Assembly (NCBI GenBank): GCA_050741915.1
Contig: JBOGEX010000063.1
Span: 1 to 13,428, forward strand
Direction: 5' to 3'
Length of the DNA: 13,428 bases
Source of the DNA: JACCTH01 sp050741915
GTDB lineage: Bacteria; Actinomycetota; Acidimicrobiia; Spongiisociales; ZC4RG35
Below the pieces are notes generated by a model. The model searched no databases. It worked only from the letters and a program-made list of their open reading frames with translations, and had not been told where the DNA came from. Every line of letters starts with the position of its first letter. Positions within the stretch are counted from its first letter, which is position 1. The translations under genes and the position numbers were made by a program. Of this stretch, positions 13,372 through 13,428 are shown piece after piece.

Positions 13372-13428
13372 CACGCCGTCCATGCCGATTTCGGGAGTTG
13401 TTGCCACCGATCCGGATTCGCGAAAGAT

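Noticed and set aside
1..13428. tRNA, rRNA or riboswitch genes
   Set aside because: No cloverleaf, rRNA-like conserved stretch or known riboswitch core was recognised on either strand by eye.

Overview
The window looks like accessory DNA from a high-GC actinobacterium, possibly an uncultured Acidimicrobiia-like lineage. The basis is GC-rich codon use, frequent GTG/TTG starts, an apparently leaderless promoter, an F420-type luciferase-like oxidoreductase and a ScyD/ScyE-like secreted protein. This placement is inference. No rRNA, tRNA or CRISPR array is visible.

Layout. 1-170: end of a VapC-like PIN toxin (+). 504-1034: small membrane protein (-). 1154-1723: mazEF-type pair (-) with an intact ribbon-helix-helix antitoxin and a toxin frameshifted near its C-terminus. 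1830-2249: SnoaL-like protein (-). 2364-3262: secreted ScyD/ScyE-like beta-propeller gene broken by three frameshifts (-). 3328-4239: intact F420-type oxidoreductase (-). 4328-4578: broken MazE-like antitoxin, directly followed by an intact class II Fic protein (4599-5720, +). 5928-6131: orphan CopG/RHH protein (+). 6295-6405: IS1595-type transposase tail. 6418-6768: hypothetical (+). 6755-7326: two-gene pair (-) resembling a BrnT-like toxin and its partner. 7419-7461: two 18-bp direct repeats resembling an IS21-type end. 7468-8195: RES toxin (frameshifted) behind a 5'-truncated MbcA/Xre-type antitoxin (-).

8214-11870 (-) is the centrepiece: a tightly overlapped, GC-rich operon. Read in its own direction it holds two small unknown ORFs, a 263-aa protein with a helical N-terminus, a 318-aa protein that looks like an ATPase without Walker motifs, a 398-aa BrxC/BrxD-type (DUF2791) ATPase with intact Walker A and B, and the first part of an SNF2 helicase. 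The helicase is cut off inside its ATPase domain, where it joins the truncated RES antitoxin. ATPase-plus-SNF2 organisation recalls BREX and TerB/Shango-type defence loci, but no PglZ, PglX or TerB partner is visible here. It may be the truncated remains of an undescribed defence system.

11949-13371 (+): a HEPN-MNT toxin-antitoxin module. The HEPN gene carries three frameshifts, the first nucleotidyltransferase (MNT) is intact, and a second MNT gene, frameshifted near its end, starts inside the stop of the first.

Taken together this is a toxin-antitoxin/defence island with many damaged genes. The longer genes (Fic, oxidoreductase, ATPase operon, first MNT) are intact, while most toxin genes carry single-base indels, often in short homopolymers. 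Real decay of toxins and sequencing error both remain possible; raw reads would decide.
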